DNA of 64,000 nucleotides from Chrysopilus asiliformis (Eukaryota; Arthropoda; Insecta; Diptera; Rhagionidae): the NCBI GenBank assembly GCA_964034945.1, contig OZ035963.1:38508361-38572360 (forward strand), written 5' to 3'. Under the pieces are notes generated by a model. It saw only the letters and a list, made by a program, of their open reading frames with translations, searched no databases and was not told the origin of the DNA. Numbering within the stretch: position 1 is the first letter of the stretch; the number at the start of each line of letters is the position of its first letter. Made by a program: the position numbers and the translations under genes. Below, piece by piece: positions 1 to 12,800 of the stretch.

Positions 1-770
1 ATTTTGCTGTTTCTTCATCCATCCGGTCATTAATTTTCTGGTCTACCATATTGATTCGTAGAATCTTTCCCATTTGGGTGATAGGCTCTAGCTAGGGAGT
101 CGCCTGTTAAAACGTCTGTAAAAGCTCTAAACAACGATCTCTTAAATCTTAGTATAAATATTTAAAAAATTGAAAAGAAAGTGCAAGCTTTCGGAATTTT
201 TCCGAAAACAGTAGTGTGCCGAGTAATAAAAAATCCAGTTTTTTTGTTACAATTTTCAAATTTTTATGGTGTATCTTATGGTGAAGGATATCTTCGGGTG
301 AGGAAATATACCTGAGTCTCGAAGTTCATTGTATTAGTAGAATGAGCGCCATGTTTTCAAGATTGATTAAACGTTTTCTTAGGAACTAATGAACCGACCC
401 GGTAGTCGCTCTATGCATATCTTTGGGAGATTTGTGTCTATAGTCGGAACTACAACGCAGTGAAATACATAATTTTGCAAAAGCTACAACCCGTAAACTG
501 ACGAAAAATATCTTAAAAATCGAAATTTCATTTCTAAATGACCAGAATTTTAAAAGTTTTGCATATTTTTACTTAACTGTAGTTCCGGCTGTAACCACAA
601 GCATATATTTATTGTCTTTTGGGTTTTTCTTGTTTCAGTTTACCTGGAGTGCCGTAAACATGTCAACCATACAACGCCATTTTTTTACCCCTATTTTGGA
701 GCTCTACAGCGCGATTTTTTATCAATGTTAAATAATCACGAACAAAAAAAAATATATATGTTTGTCCCTT
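1..770. other. AT-rich non-coding sequence at window start
   Basis: No open reading frame of note, no RNA gene and no recognisable repeat family is visible here. The sequence is intergenic or intronic DNA 5' of the DNA2 gene. Confidence 0.5.
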
Positions 771-1638
771 CCCAGTGAAAAATAATTAAGGCATTATCGC
801 TAAGGTGTCTTTAAGACATGAGACAAATAATATAAAAGCCTCCAAATTAAAATGAGATGGAAGTTCATCTCAGGAAAAACGCGCCTTTTTATGCGTGTGT
901 TGGAAAAGTGAACTAAAAGTTATGTGTCAAAAGTTATTTTTTGTTGAAGTTTTGTGTTGGCTGGCAGGAGAATTTAAACGACTCTGTAAATATTTTTATA
1001 GAAAAAGTAATAGATTAAGGCTTAAAGGCCATTTTAATAAAGAAATTTTGACCATCTAAGCAATCAGCGCCATCACCGGGAAAAAAAACATCTACTATTA
1101 ATGTTGCCTTAGTAGTAAGGCCTTATATCGCACATGGTCCCGTAGACTGTAGTATCTCAAAAAAATGTGTTTTTGAGTAATTATTCCATTATGTAAAGGA
1201 AAATTGACTGAATCAAATGAAAAACAAATTTAAATGTAAACGTAGTCCTAAAATTTATTTATTTTTGGTTTTTTAAATTCCCATTTTTTAAAATTTAAAT
1301 TGATTTTGTGGAAAACAAACCTAACTCTATCTTTTATTATTGCAAAAAAAAAAAAAATGAAGCAAATGATCTGTAAATTATTATCAAAAGAGTAATAAAT
1401 TGAAATATTACTGTACAGACAACAGAAAAAAACAATTATTTATAAACAATTATTTTGAAATGAAAACTTTGAATGCGTTTTTCTTAAAATGGCCGATTTT
1501 AAGATACTACAGTCTACGGGACCATGTGCGATATACGCAGAAATGGCCTATACAAAAATAAGGCAACAATAAGGTAAAGATAATGCATTATGATAATGCC
1601 TTTATAATGCCTTAATAAGAAATTTTTTGTTCACTGGG
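771..1638. mobile_element. Nested non-autonomous DNA elements (MITE in MITE)
   Basis: The outer pair of inverted repeats begins CCCAGTGAA at 771 and ends TTCACTGGG at 1638. Both continue into a shared AAGGCATTAT stretch. Inside, a second, better conserved inverted pair lies at about 1126-1160 and 1497-1535, sharing ATCGCACATGGTCCCGTAG. No transposase reading frame is present. I could not find a convincing target-site duplication for the outer element, so its superfamily is open. Confidence 0.55.
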
Positions 1639-1911
1639 TTTTCTTGAAAAAAAACAGCAGTCATTGGGACTGCCGACAGAAGTGATAACCTTAAACTATG
1701 ACATAACAGAATTTTTTTGGATTTTGAAATTATTTGTAGTATCAAAAATTAATATTTCATAATTTGTAAATTAAATCATTAACATTAGTCTGGTTTTCAT
1801 ATCTATCGCCACTCCGAGCAACAATTACATATATACATTAGCTGTTTTTTTAATTCATATGGATCTGTTATCCGGATCATTAAATAAAAAAAATAAAAAA
1901 AAAATTAAAAA

Positions 1912-2121
1912 AAAAGCTTTTATTAAAAAGAATGCACTAAAAAGAAAAAAAATAATTTTCTGGATGCTGTGTATCACAAATATAAAAGCTTTTAAAAGAT
2001 TTTTATTTTATTGTTTTATGCTTTATCTCGCTTTTTAAAAGCTTTTATATTTGTGATACACAGCGTCCAGAAAATTATTTTTTTCTTTTTAGTGCATTCT
2101 TTTTTAATAAAAGCTTTTTTT
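1912..2121. repeat. Long inverted repeat (hairpin), arms about 90 bp
   Basis: The left arm (about 1912-2000) and right arm (about 2032-2121) are near-perfect reverse complements around an AT-rich loop near 2015. They share the block TGTGTATCACAAATATAAAA and flanking AAGCTTTTATTAAAA. The 85-residue Phe-rich reading frame at 2011-2268 is a by-product of this arm and is not a gene. Confidence 0.75.
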
Positions 2122-2231
2122 AAAAAAATTATTTTTATTTTTTTAATTTTGTTCTTTTTAGTCTTCGAATATATATCCTTACATTTGAGATGTCCTTACA
2201 GGCTTTTTAACTTGAGAATCGTATTCAGCGA

Positions 2232-2740
2232 CCCCAAAAACCCCCAGAATAGATTTTTTTCCGGATAATCACGTTATCCTTACAGGACCTCCCGTTATCC
2301 GTACAGACTTTTTAATGGCAGATTCGGATTTAGCAACCTCAAAAACCCCCAGAAAAGATTTTTTCCGGAAAATTTGGAGAAAAGGATAATCACGTTATCC
2401 TTACAGGACCTTCCGTTATCCTTACAGGACCTTCCGTTATCCTTACAGGACCTTCCGTTATCCTTACAGACTTTTTAATGACAGATTCGGATTCAGCGAC
2501 CCCAAAAACCCCCAGATTTTTTTCCGGAAAATTTGGAGAAAAATAGATTTTTTTCCGGAAGATTTGGAGAAAAGGATAATCACGTTATCCTTACAGGACC
2601 TTCCGTTATCCTTACTGATTTTTTAATGACAGATACGGATTCAGCGACCCCAAAAACCCCCAGAATAGATTTTTTTCCGGAAAATTTGGAGAAAAGAATA
2701 ATCACGGTATCCTTACAGGACCTTCCGTTATCCTTACAAG
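2232..2740. repeat. Degenerate tandem minisatellite
   Basis: A block with CCCCAAAAACCCCCAGA, TTTTTTCCGGAAAATTTGG and GTTATCCTTACAGGACCTTC recurs at least four times (anchors near 2232, 2338, 2499 and 2650). Spacing is irregular, between 106 and 161 bp. The inner ACCTTCCGTTATCCTTACAGG unit is itself amplified near 2405-2470. Reading frames through it are repeat artefacts. Confidence 0.75.
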
Positions 2741-3302
2741 GGCGAAGTAGTGAAAATATTGTATTGTCATCGGACTTATATAAATGTGCAAAATTTCAAG
2801 TCAATCGGACAAGTGGAAGTGGGTCAAAATTGGGTTGCAAGATTTGATCTGACAGACAAGCAGGCACGAAGGCAAGCTTTTATTTAGCTTTTAATGATGT
2901 AAGAATACATGCTTGATTTAAACTGAAAATTGTTAACTTTGTCCCAGAGCAAAAATTTCACGCTAATATGTTTTTTGTCTCTCCTGAAAAATTTGAAAAA
3001 GTGGAGATGACCGTTTTTTTTATCGAAAAAACCATAACAGAAAGCTTTGGAAGTTGAGGTGCTTATTTTAAAAGTTTTCCAATGTGGAAGTTGAAGCTTA
3101 AAGCTTTGGAAGTTGAAAGGTTTTCCAATGTGGAAAGCGTCACGTTTTGATACTGACGCCAAACCATAAGTTTTTACCCATCCAAAAATCGCCCAACGCG
3201 CCTAAAGAAGTTATCACTTCAAAAATTATCAAGTCACACTACTTTTAATCTCTAGCTTTTAAATCATAAATATAGATGTTATTTTGACGTGGCCATACTA
3301 AT
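2741..3302. other. Intergenic stretch with a short duplication
   Basis: No gene seen. About 3045-3135 carries two imperfect copies of a unit containing AAAGCTTTGGAAGTTGA followed by GTTTTCCAATGTGGAA. The 92-residue minus-strand frame at 2884-3162 only translates this repeat. Confidence 0.4.
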
Positions 3303-3620
3303 AGCACAAACAAGTATATACAGATAACCAATGCCCATAGTAGCAGCTGTACCCATTTTTAGCTCGTAGCCGACAGTCGTAGCTGACAAAACGAAATGAG
3401 AAAATGCCGAAACGAACCGACTGCGATCGTTTGCTAGATATCCTCTTCCCTTTCTGTCTTTCGGCGATCAAATAGAATGTTTCACGATCGTAGTCATCGC
3501 AGTCGATTCGACTCGGCATTTTCTTATTGCGTTTTGTCAGCTACGACTGTCGGCTACGAGCTAAAAATGGGTACAGCTGCTACTATGGGCATTGGTTATC
3601 TGTATATACTTGTTTGTGCT
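3303..3620. mobile_element. Foldback MITE about 210 bp upstream of DNA2
   Basis: The arms are near-perfect inverted repeats of about 100 bp. The left arm starts AGCACAAACAAGTATATACA and the right arm ends TGTATATACTTGTTTGTGCT. The trinucleotide AAT flanks both ends and could be a target duplication. The element ends about 210 bp before the DNA2 start codon, so it probably lies in or next to the promoter region. It has no coding capacity. Confidence 0.75.
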
Positions 3621-3833
3621 AATAGTAAAGAAGAAACTAGAGTGCGAGATTGAGGTACCCTACTCTGTGGTTTATGGGTCTTTAGCTATTTTGATCAAGT
3701 TGAACTCACCTTTTGAAGAAAAAAAATCTGGACTGACATTTCTTAACGTTGGCGGGAATTTACTTTTTGCGCGGTCAAACACAATTAGACGAGAATGTTT
3801 TCGAATTATCCATGGGGGATTTTGTAAAGTATT

Positions 3834-6800
3834 ATGGAGCGTCAAAAAAGGGCTCTGGTTGCTAGTGAAAGCCCAAATAAGAAACTAAAATATAGTCCAA
3901 GCCAAAAAAAAGACGATTCACTGGAGTTGTTATTTGAGGACTCAGGTTTTGATTTAATCAATAACGATAAAGAAAATAGTGATGGAAATTCTCAGGAAAC
4001 GAAAAAAGGACAAGAGTTAGATTTAACTTCTTGGACCAGGTGCATTGTAGAAAAAGTGGAACCTGTGAAATCAAACGGTGATTTAATTCTTTTATTACGT
4101 GAGAGCAGAACTTCTGATCAGACACCCCGACAGACAGTTTGTCGCTTACAGCATAATTGGACACATTCGAAAATTAAAAACGGGGCTCTTGTTTCCATTC
4201 GAGCGGAATGGAGTGTAAAATTTCAATGCTTCGTTGTGGACTCCGAGAACGGTTATCTTGTAACCGATCCCGATTGTCTATTATCAGGTACTTCTGTAGT
4301 GGGAGCACTATTTTGTCGGCGGAAGGGTATTTTTCAGAGTAAATTTTGTGGCATTGAATCAGACAACAGGATCGTATGTACAAATTTTGGGATTTTAGTA
4401 TTGTTTTAAACTCTCAATTTTTTTAATAGATGACAGTTGGGTCGCTTGTACACGAACTTCTGCAAAGGGTCTTAATGAAGGAAGCTAAAACATCACTGGA
4501 AATTTCGAATGTCTTCCAAGAGTTTATCAACTGTTCTGATGTTTTATATGCGTTATATGGCAGTAAAATGACCTTCGAAGAGGGTAAAGAGGATATAGGA
4601 TCATTTATTCCTCATATTGTCGACTTCATTGCCAAGTATAAATCCACGACTATGTCCCAACCGGTAATTACTAATATAATTTTAAACGTAATCATTTATA
4701 TTGGGCAGTCTGTTAAATGTCAACACTTTATACCAGAGATGAAAATATTTCTCAATTTTTATAAAGACTCACTTCTGATGAGGAATATTTATATCGACCA
4801 GAATAACACTCACTTCTGATGAGGAATATTTATGTCGAGCAAAATAAAACTCAGTCCTGATGAGGAATATTTTTGCCGAGCAGAATAAAACTCTTTTTTA
4901 AAGAGATTTAAAATGTTGTGAAAAACTTATACTCAATGAGTTTTTGAAAAATTCCTTGACTTGAAAAACTCTATTCGAAGAGGAATATTTATATTAAGCA
5001 AAATAAAACTCATTTATGTGTCGTCAAAAACTTATACTCGATGTTTCTCGCTTTGTTTGATACGTGGTCTTTTTAATATTATGTTGCTTTTATGGGGTGG
5101 TGATGGGTGGATGATGGGTGGATGATGGGTGGGTTAGTAGGGGGTGGGGTGAGGGGGAAGGGAGGGGGGGAGGGGGGGATTTTTTTCCAATTTTTTTTTT
5201 TTTTGGAAAATAGTATGGAGCAAAATAAAATTAGGGAGGAAATTTCTGAACAGCACATGACTTTCTTATACAAAAATTTTTTTTTTTTTTCAGGAAAATA
5301 CCCTAGAGCAAAATAAAATTAGCGGGGAAATGTCTGAACAGCACACGACTTTCTTATACAACAAAAAAAAAATTTTTTTTTCAGGAAAATACCCTAGAGC
5401 AAAATAAAATTCTCGAGGAAATTTCTGAACAGCACATGACTTTCTTATACCACAAAAAATCGATTTTTAAATATAAAAATACACTATTTTAAAGACACGG
5501 GTTTTTTATTTGTATGAATGGGACATAGATGACATAGTAAAACATTAATACCGCACTGAAATCAGGGTTTGAATTGGTTTGTTTGATAGCGAAAACACAA
5601 TGACGCGTCAAGGCGTGCGTAAGCTTTTACATTTCGATGCTTCAAAAGTAAAACCAGTGGCTTACTATGGGACGATTTAAAATGGCGCTTCGCTTTGACG
5701 CTCCGTTTTCCCAACTCATTGCACGACATCACGTCCAATATATGTTTCAGTGTATCACCAACATAGGTAAATTTATTTTATTTTTCAGTTAGTTCATCAA
5801 TGCCCCATTCTATATCCAAATCAACATACAAAATAAAAAACCCGTGTCTTTAAAATAGTGTATTTTTATATTTAAGAATCGCTTTTTTGTTGTATAAGAA
5901 AGTCATGTGCTGTTCAGACATTTCCTCGAGAATTTTATTTTGCTCTAGGGTATTTTCCTGAAAAAAAAATTTTTTTTGTTGTATAAGAAAGTCGTGTGCT
6001 GTTCAGACATTTCCCCGCTAATTTTATTTTGCTCTAGGGTATTTTCCTAAAAAAATTTTTTTTTGTTGTATAAGAAAGTCGTGTGCTGTTCAGACATTTC
6101 CCCGCTAATTTTATTTTGCTCTAGGGTATTTTCCTAAAAAAAATTTTTTTTTGTTGTATAAGAAAGTCGTGTGCTGTTCAGACATTTCCTCGCTAATTTT
6201 ATTTTGCTCTAGGGTATTTTCGTAAAAAATTTTTTTTTTTGGATAAGAAAGTCATGTGCTGTTCAGAAATTTCCTCCCTAATTTTATTTTGCTCCGTACT
6301 ATTTTCCAAAAAAAAAAATTTTTTGGAAACAAAAATCCCCCCTCCCCCTCCTCCTTCCCCCTCCACCTTCCCCCTCCACCCACACCCCACCCCCTACTAA
6401 CCCACCCATCATCCACCCTTTACAATAAATAATAATTTCTTATCATGCATTGAAAATTATTTGAAATCGTACACTAGCCACACCATACAAAATCGACCAA
6501 ATGAGTTTTTCGTCAGCTCAGCGAAATAAAACTCATTGGAACTGATATTTATTTTCAAGAAATATTTATCTCTCATTAGAACTGATATTTATTTTCAGGA
6601 AATATTTATCTCTCATTAGAACTGATATTTATTTACAGAAAATATTTATCTCTCTTCTTGAGTTTTTCGTCGCACAAGTAAAAATCATCTCCTTCAGAGA
6701 TATTTTTTCGCACAATGAAAAAGTTATTAGTCGTGAGTGAGACTTGAAATGAGAGATAAAGAGAGATAAAATAACTCTTATTTTCATCTCTGCTTTATAC

Positions 6801-9800
6801 GGTTTCAAAAAAAAAAAACAATATAAGGTAACCAGCTGTTCCATTTTCGTCGGGATTATCCCGTTTTCATGTTGCTTTTCGAGGGTCCCGACCAGTTTGC
6901 TATTTTGTCCCGGTTTAGAAGAGGGTTGTAAAAATGTCCAAATTTTTGCCCTAAAACCTAAAAATAAAAAAAAAGTTGCTGGTTGACTGTTTTATATACG
7001 ACAATTGCCTAAATTTTGGTTACAATCAGTGTTGGGGCCAGATAATTATTTTTTTATCTAGATAAAGATAAATGCTCGTAATGTTTATCTAGATAAGATA
7101 ATGAAAATATGAAAGATAATAGATAAGATAAGATAAAAAGCCAAATTATCTAGATAATTTTTAGATAAATATTTATTTTGACATTGCACAAAATTCAAAA
7201 TTACGTACTAAAAAAAATAGCACAAAATTTTTTGCTTTTCTTGATTTCCAATTTAAATATAATAAGAAACGAAATAATAATAAAAGAAAACGGATAAGAA
7301 ACGTTATCGTAACGTAACGAAATAACGAAATGATTTTCGGGCTTTTTCTTCAAAATTACGTTATAATGAACGTTATAGAAATTCAATTCCGTTACCATAA
7401 CGAAAAACGAAAAAATTATTACGTTTTTTCGTTGTTTATTAGTATTTCCTTGTTTTGTTCAGTATTATTTTTTGTGAAATTTCCCACAAAAGTTCATCAA
7501 GTATAACCCCACAGACATAAAATATAATCAAAAATATTGGAGTAGTGTTTTTAATCGTATTTTGATTCTAAATCGGATTTTGTTTTGGCCAGATTCACTC
7601 TATTTCTGGAGATACAAAAATGGAAATCTTCTAAGCAAGTTTTTTGGTAGCGAAAAGATTTTCTTTTTAGTAACTCCAGAAGTAGAGCGAAATTCTATAA
7701 AAAAAATTCTATATCTTTGATATCAAAATCACGCTTTTGTGGAGACAGTTTTTTTAATGAACAAAACTTTTGTGTGATTTTTTGTCTTTTGTATTTTTTA
7801 TTGATTTTTTAACTTAATAATCACATTTTTTTTCCGTTTTTATTTGTATTTTCTTTTTGCTGAGTTTTATTATTTGTTATACAATTTATTTTTATGGAAA
7901 CTGAACTGAATTACTTTGTGATAAACTATTATTACAGTGCGTCTTTTTGTTTTCAGTTTCAATACAATGTGTAACGGAATAATAACATTATAACGTAACG
8001 AAATTAAGTTTTTTATCGATACAAAACGAAATAACGTCAAGAAATATAAGTTTAATTTTGCTACGTAAGGAAATTTATAACGTTATGATTTTTTATTTCG
8101 TTCATAGCCCGGTTTACACTTGGCAACAGTTACTGGCAGAACTTTTTTTTTATGGACAAGAGAAGAGAGGCGAGGGAAAGAGTGACACTTCGCTTCCTTG
8201 TCCGTAAACAAAAATTGTTGCCAAGTATAAAACTGTTCCTAAAAAAAGTTTTTAGGTTTTCAAAAGTATGCAGAAAACAATTTCGTTTCAGCATTTTTTC
8301 AGATTTAATTTTTTGATTTTCGGTGGTAACGATTATCTCTAGATAAATGGGATTTTCCTTTATCTAGATAAGATAAAGATAACTTTTTTGGGGTGTTATC
8401 TAGATAAGATAAAGATAACATTTTTTTTTATCTAGATGATTATCTAGATAATTATTATCTAGATAACCCCAACACTGGTTACAACTAATTGTTGCAATAC
8501 GGATAAAAAATTTGGGGGTTTTTATTCCAAAATAGCCCGTTTCAGGGGGTTTTTCAGGCTACGACGGGGGGAAAATTTGCTGGCTGTCTGGCAACTCTGG
8601 TTCTGTAGCTTAGGAGGTAGCAGGAGAGGGGGCTCGCACCATGTAGAGCGGAGTAGTTTGAGTGGATGAAAACTTATTTTATGATTGACCTGACCAACAC
8701 TGAAAACCATATTCAAATCCCTTCAGTGGTTCAGAAGATAACAGGCGAGGGGGTGAAAGGGGAACCGATACGGCGACCACACCTAACTATAAACCGTAGT
8801 CATAATACATAGTCTATGTTGGTGCAGTAGTTCTTGAGTTTATACGTTACTCCATCTCACAAATCAAAAAAAATTATAACTATCTCACAAATCAAAAAAA
8901 AAACGCTCTCACACATCAATAAGTTTGTTCCTGCACTCCAGATTGGGGATCTCCACACTATATGAGAATCACATTGAAGTATATTAGATTTACAGCCTTA
9001 TTCTAGCTACGGTCACAAGTCACAACTCGGTCACAAGAGCCTCAAATTCTATGGACTTGTGACTTAAGTATCACAACGCCAGAATACGGCTGTTGTAACG
9101 TATCAAACCAATCGCTGGATACAAAAATGAACTACACCAGGGTGTTTTGGGATGACAAAAGATTTTGATTTTGGCATGTCCGACCGTCTGTCTCTCTGTC
9201 GTCTGTCCATCTGTCTCTCTGTCGTCTGTCTCTCTGTCCGTCTGTCTCTCTGTCGTCTGTCCGTCTATCTCTGTCGTCTGTCCGTCTATATACCCGTGAA
9301 TATCATACCTTTTGGAAGGATTGAGCTAGAGATTTGAAATATTTACAGTTGCGTTTCTCGTAAATGGCAATGCTAAGTTCTTGAACTGGCAAAATCGGAC
9401 CATTCCCTTCTCCATATCAATGAAACCTTTTTCGCAATTTTCTCGAAAACGGTGAATCGTATTGAAAAATTTATAAAGCTAAAATGTGTTTTGAATATGA
9501 TTTTACAGAACTTTTCTATACATCAAAATTCAGTTAGACTACCTTTTTCCCCTCCCCGATACAAATTGAATACTTTTTCCCTATTTTCTCGAAAATGGTG
9601 CATCGTATCGAAAAGTTTATAAAGACGAAATGTGTTTAGGATATGATTTTATCCAATTTATCTATCCAGTTGGACCACTCCTACCTCCCTCTCCCATACA
9701 AATAGATTTTTTTTTAAATAAACGAATTGGTCGGTTACAAAATACTTTATTTAAATTCGTTCTCCACGAAATGAATAATTTAAATTATCAAATCGCACAA

Positions 9801-12800
9801 AATCAGTGGATGAATAAAGGGAATGTGTTGATACAAGTCCAGATTGTATGTGCCGCTAACCTCACACAAATGTCAACACCAATCCATTTAATTTCACTCA
9901 ATACTTGGATTCTCTTCGTTGATCACAAAATAAAATACTTTCGATGATTTAAAAGTGGGAAAAACAGCGATCATTTGCGCACTATATCGATAAACAGCCC
10001 CTTCGCATCGATCATCAATGAGGAAAGAGCGAATATATTTCTCAGCTGTCAAACGTGAGTCTGAGAGCGTAATCTGTAACATTATCGTGAGGGACCATAA
10101 TCCCATACAAAATGCAAATTTCAATTTTTCGATATTCCCGCTTTTCCCCAAAATTTTTCTCGACTTTTCCAACAAAACGAAAAAAGAATCGGGATTTTTG
10201 ATCTGGAATTACTGAAAGTGCAAGCCGGAAAACCGCTGCCATCAGCAACCCTTGAAAGTATGCGATTTCGGTTTTTCAACGTTTTCCGACTTTTGCGGTG
10301 GAAATTTTCCTGGTTCAATACGAATCCAACAAAGAAATCCCCATGCAAATCGGATTATATTCAGCCGAGTTATGGATAGTCGTTCTGACTACGATTCATT
10401 TTTATATATATAGATGGTGAAAGCAAAGGGTATATAAATTTGGTATATTAAATTTACCATTTGTAACGCCAAGATCCCGTCATAACACACAAAAATGAAT
10501 TACACCAGTGCGTTTAGAATGATAAAAATAATCAATTTTTGCATGTTCGTCTGTCTGTCTGTCCGTCTGTGGCGCGGATTGCGGGCGTACGGATTAAGTT
10601 AGAGACTTGAAATTTTACGAAGATTCGTTTTTCGTAAAATGCACGGCTAAGTTTGTTAATGGGCAAAAATGGACCGAACGAAAAGGTTTTTTGCGAATAT
10701 CTCAAAAACGGTGCATCTTATCGAAAAAGTGCAAGAACCAGAGTTATTTAGGATATAATTCTACATAAAACTCCCATACATCCAAATCCGATTGGAATAA
10801 ATTGTAAAAAATCTAATGGAAAAGTTTGACTTCAAACTGGAATTTTGATACAACTGTTCGCCGTTCACTTAAATCACCATACTGCTTTTCAATAATTTCC
10901 AGATTGGCAATTATAGCTTTTGTTATGTTTATTAACTAAAACCACTGGGCTTTTGGTTTTTTTTATTGCAGATAAAACGGTAAAATCTATAATTAATAAC
11001 AGTAGTCGTATCATCTTAAATAAATAAGAAAAATTATTTAGAACATAAATTATATTAAAAAAATTTCAATTTCAAATTATGCCTAGTAACCACATCACTT
11101 CTTTTAATTAATGAAGAAAGTTCAAGTTCACCATTAAAACTAAATTTTTTAAACTGCCGCCAAAAACGTTAAAATTTGTTTGTAATGAACGCGAAGACGA
11201 AGAGTAGAAGAGCAAAGACGTCTACACTAGAGATGTCAAAAAAGAACCGGTTAAACCGGTGACCCGGTGTTTTTGCTTCGGTTAACCGGTTTTTTCCGGT
11301 GTTTTTTTTTTGCACGGTTATACCCGGTGTTTTTTTTAAAGCCAAAAATCGTTCAAAAAACCGATTATTTTTTTTGTACGGGAAAAAAATTTTAAACCAA
11401 TTTTCGTGCAACTGATTTGTTAGAAACACTTCTTTTTAGGCACTCTAAACCAAATACAATATTATATTGTGCAATTTATGGCCTCTTAATGGATTATATG
11501 GCACTTCACGTCTTTTGTTTGTATTATAGTGTATTTTTTGCGTCTAAGACCTAACCTATCCAATTTGAACAAAACGGGTTTTCGGTGTTTTAATAACCGG
11601 TTTTTTGGACCCGGTTAAACCGGTCCAGTTTAAACCGAAGTCTTAAAAACCGGTTTAACCGAAAACCGGTTTTTTTTTTCAAAAATTTGAAATCCCTAGT
11701 CTACACTCAAGAACAATTTTCCCACTAGTAGATTTTATGAAAACCAATGCTGAAATTTTTACTTTTTAAATAACATGTACTTATTTTTATTTAATATCGA
11801 CAATTAAAACCAAATTTTTTTTCCTGGGTTTTTTAACACTAGATTGCCCAAGCAAGTCATTTTGACTGCTTTTTAATTTCAATCAGAAAAACAATTATGT
11901 ATATAATGACACAATTTGTTAGAATTTTGTGACTTTTTGTACAACATATAAATGCGTTTATTAATAATTGTAGTTACCTCCCCCCTCCTTCATTTCCGGC
12001 ATATATATATATGTGTGTTATACCTATATTGCCAAAAGCAGTCATTTTGACTGCTTGACTTCCTTGGGCAATCTAGTGTTAATGGTGTTTTATGCAATTT
12101 TTGGGCAGGTTTTTCAAAAGTTTAGTTTGCAGGACGACGGTACAACATAGCTAAATCCGGGACTGTTCCGGCCATTGCGGGACATATGGTGACCCTATTT
12201 AAACATCACTTTATTCTTCTTTAAACCTTCTGTGTATCATTCTTTATTGCCACATGCCAATTCAAGAATTAAATTTTTGCCAGTCTAAGAATTACGATAA
12301 ATTGCAAGTCAAATTTTTATTTTTAGGTCGGTGATGATTGTTTTCAAGGTAAAATTGATGAAATTCAAGACATCGAGGAAAACGTTTTTGTACCGCAACT
12401 TGGCTTGAAAGGCAAAATTGATATTTCGGCGTCTGTTCGAATAAGAGATAAACCATTTTTAAACCGAAAATTGATGCCAATTGAAGTAAAAACGGGCAAA
12501 CCATCTTTTTCACTTGAGCATAAAGGGCAATTAATATTATACCAGATGATGCTGTCTGAAATTGGTCGAACAGTTGATTCAGGCCTACTCCTTTATTTGA
12601 AAAATAGCGTTATGAAAGAAATTTTACCTACGAGAAATGAAAAACGTGATTTGATTATGCTGCGAAATGAATTGGCACATTTTATGTGCGTGGATGTTTC
12701 AGGTAAATTGAATGAACAGAAATCAAATTCGGATCTCAGTATTAGTAAGTTAGAGTTTCCTGAAACAATAAGTCATAGAAACGCCTGCTCAAAGTGCCCT

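Noticed and set aside
2533..2847. 104-aa + frame
   Set aside because: Translates the minisatellite at 2232-2740; repetitive peptide without a domain.
3592..3888. 98-aa + frame ending in the DNA2 start region
   Set aside because: It overlaps the MITE arm and DNA2 exon 1 in a different frame and has no domain. DNA2's own frame carries conserved motifs.
5079..5316. Gly-rich and Pro-rich frames on opposite strands
   Set aside because: Products of the G-rich/C-rich foldback tips; mirrored by the frame at 6199-6390 in the other arm.
9180..9300. Regularly spaced CTGTCTGTC units resembling a CRISPR-like or regulatory array
   Set aside because: It is a simple microsatellite inside a dispersed repeat, with no distinct spacers, and the same tract recurs in the other copies.
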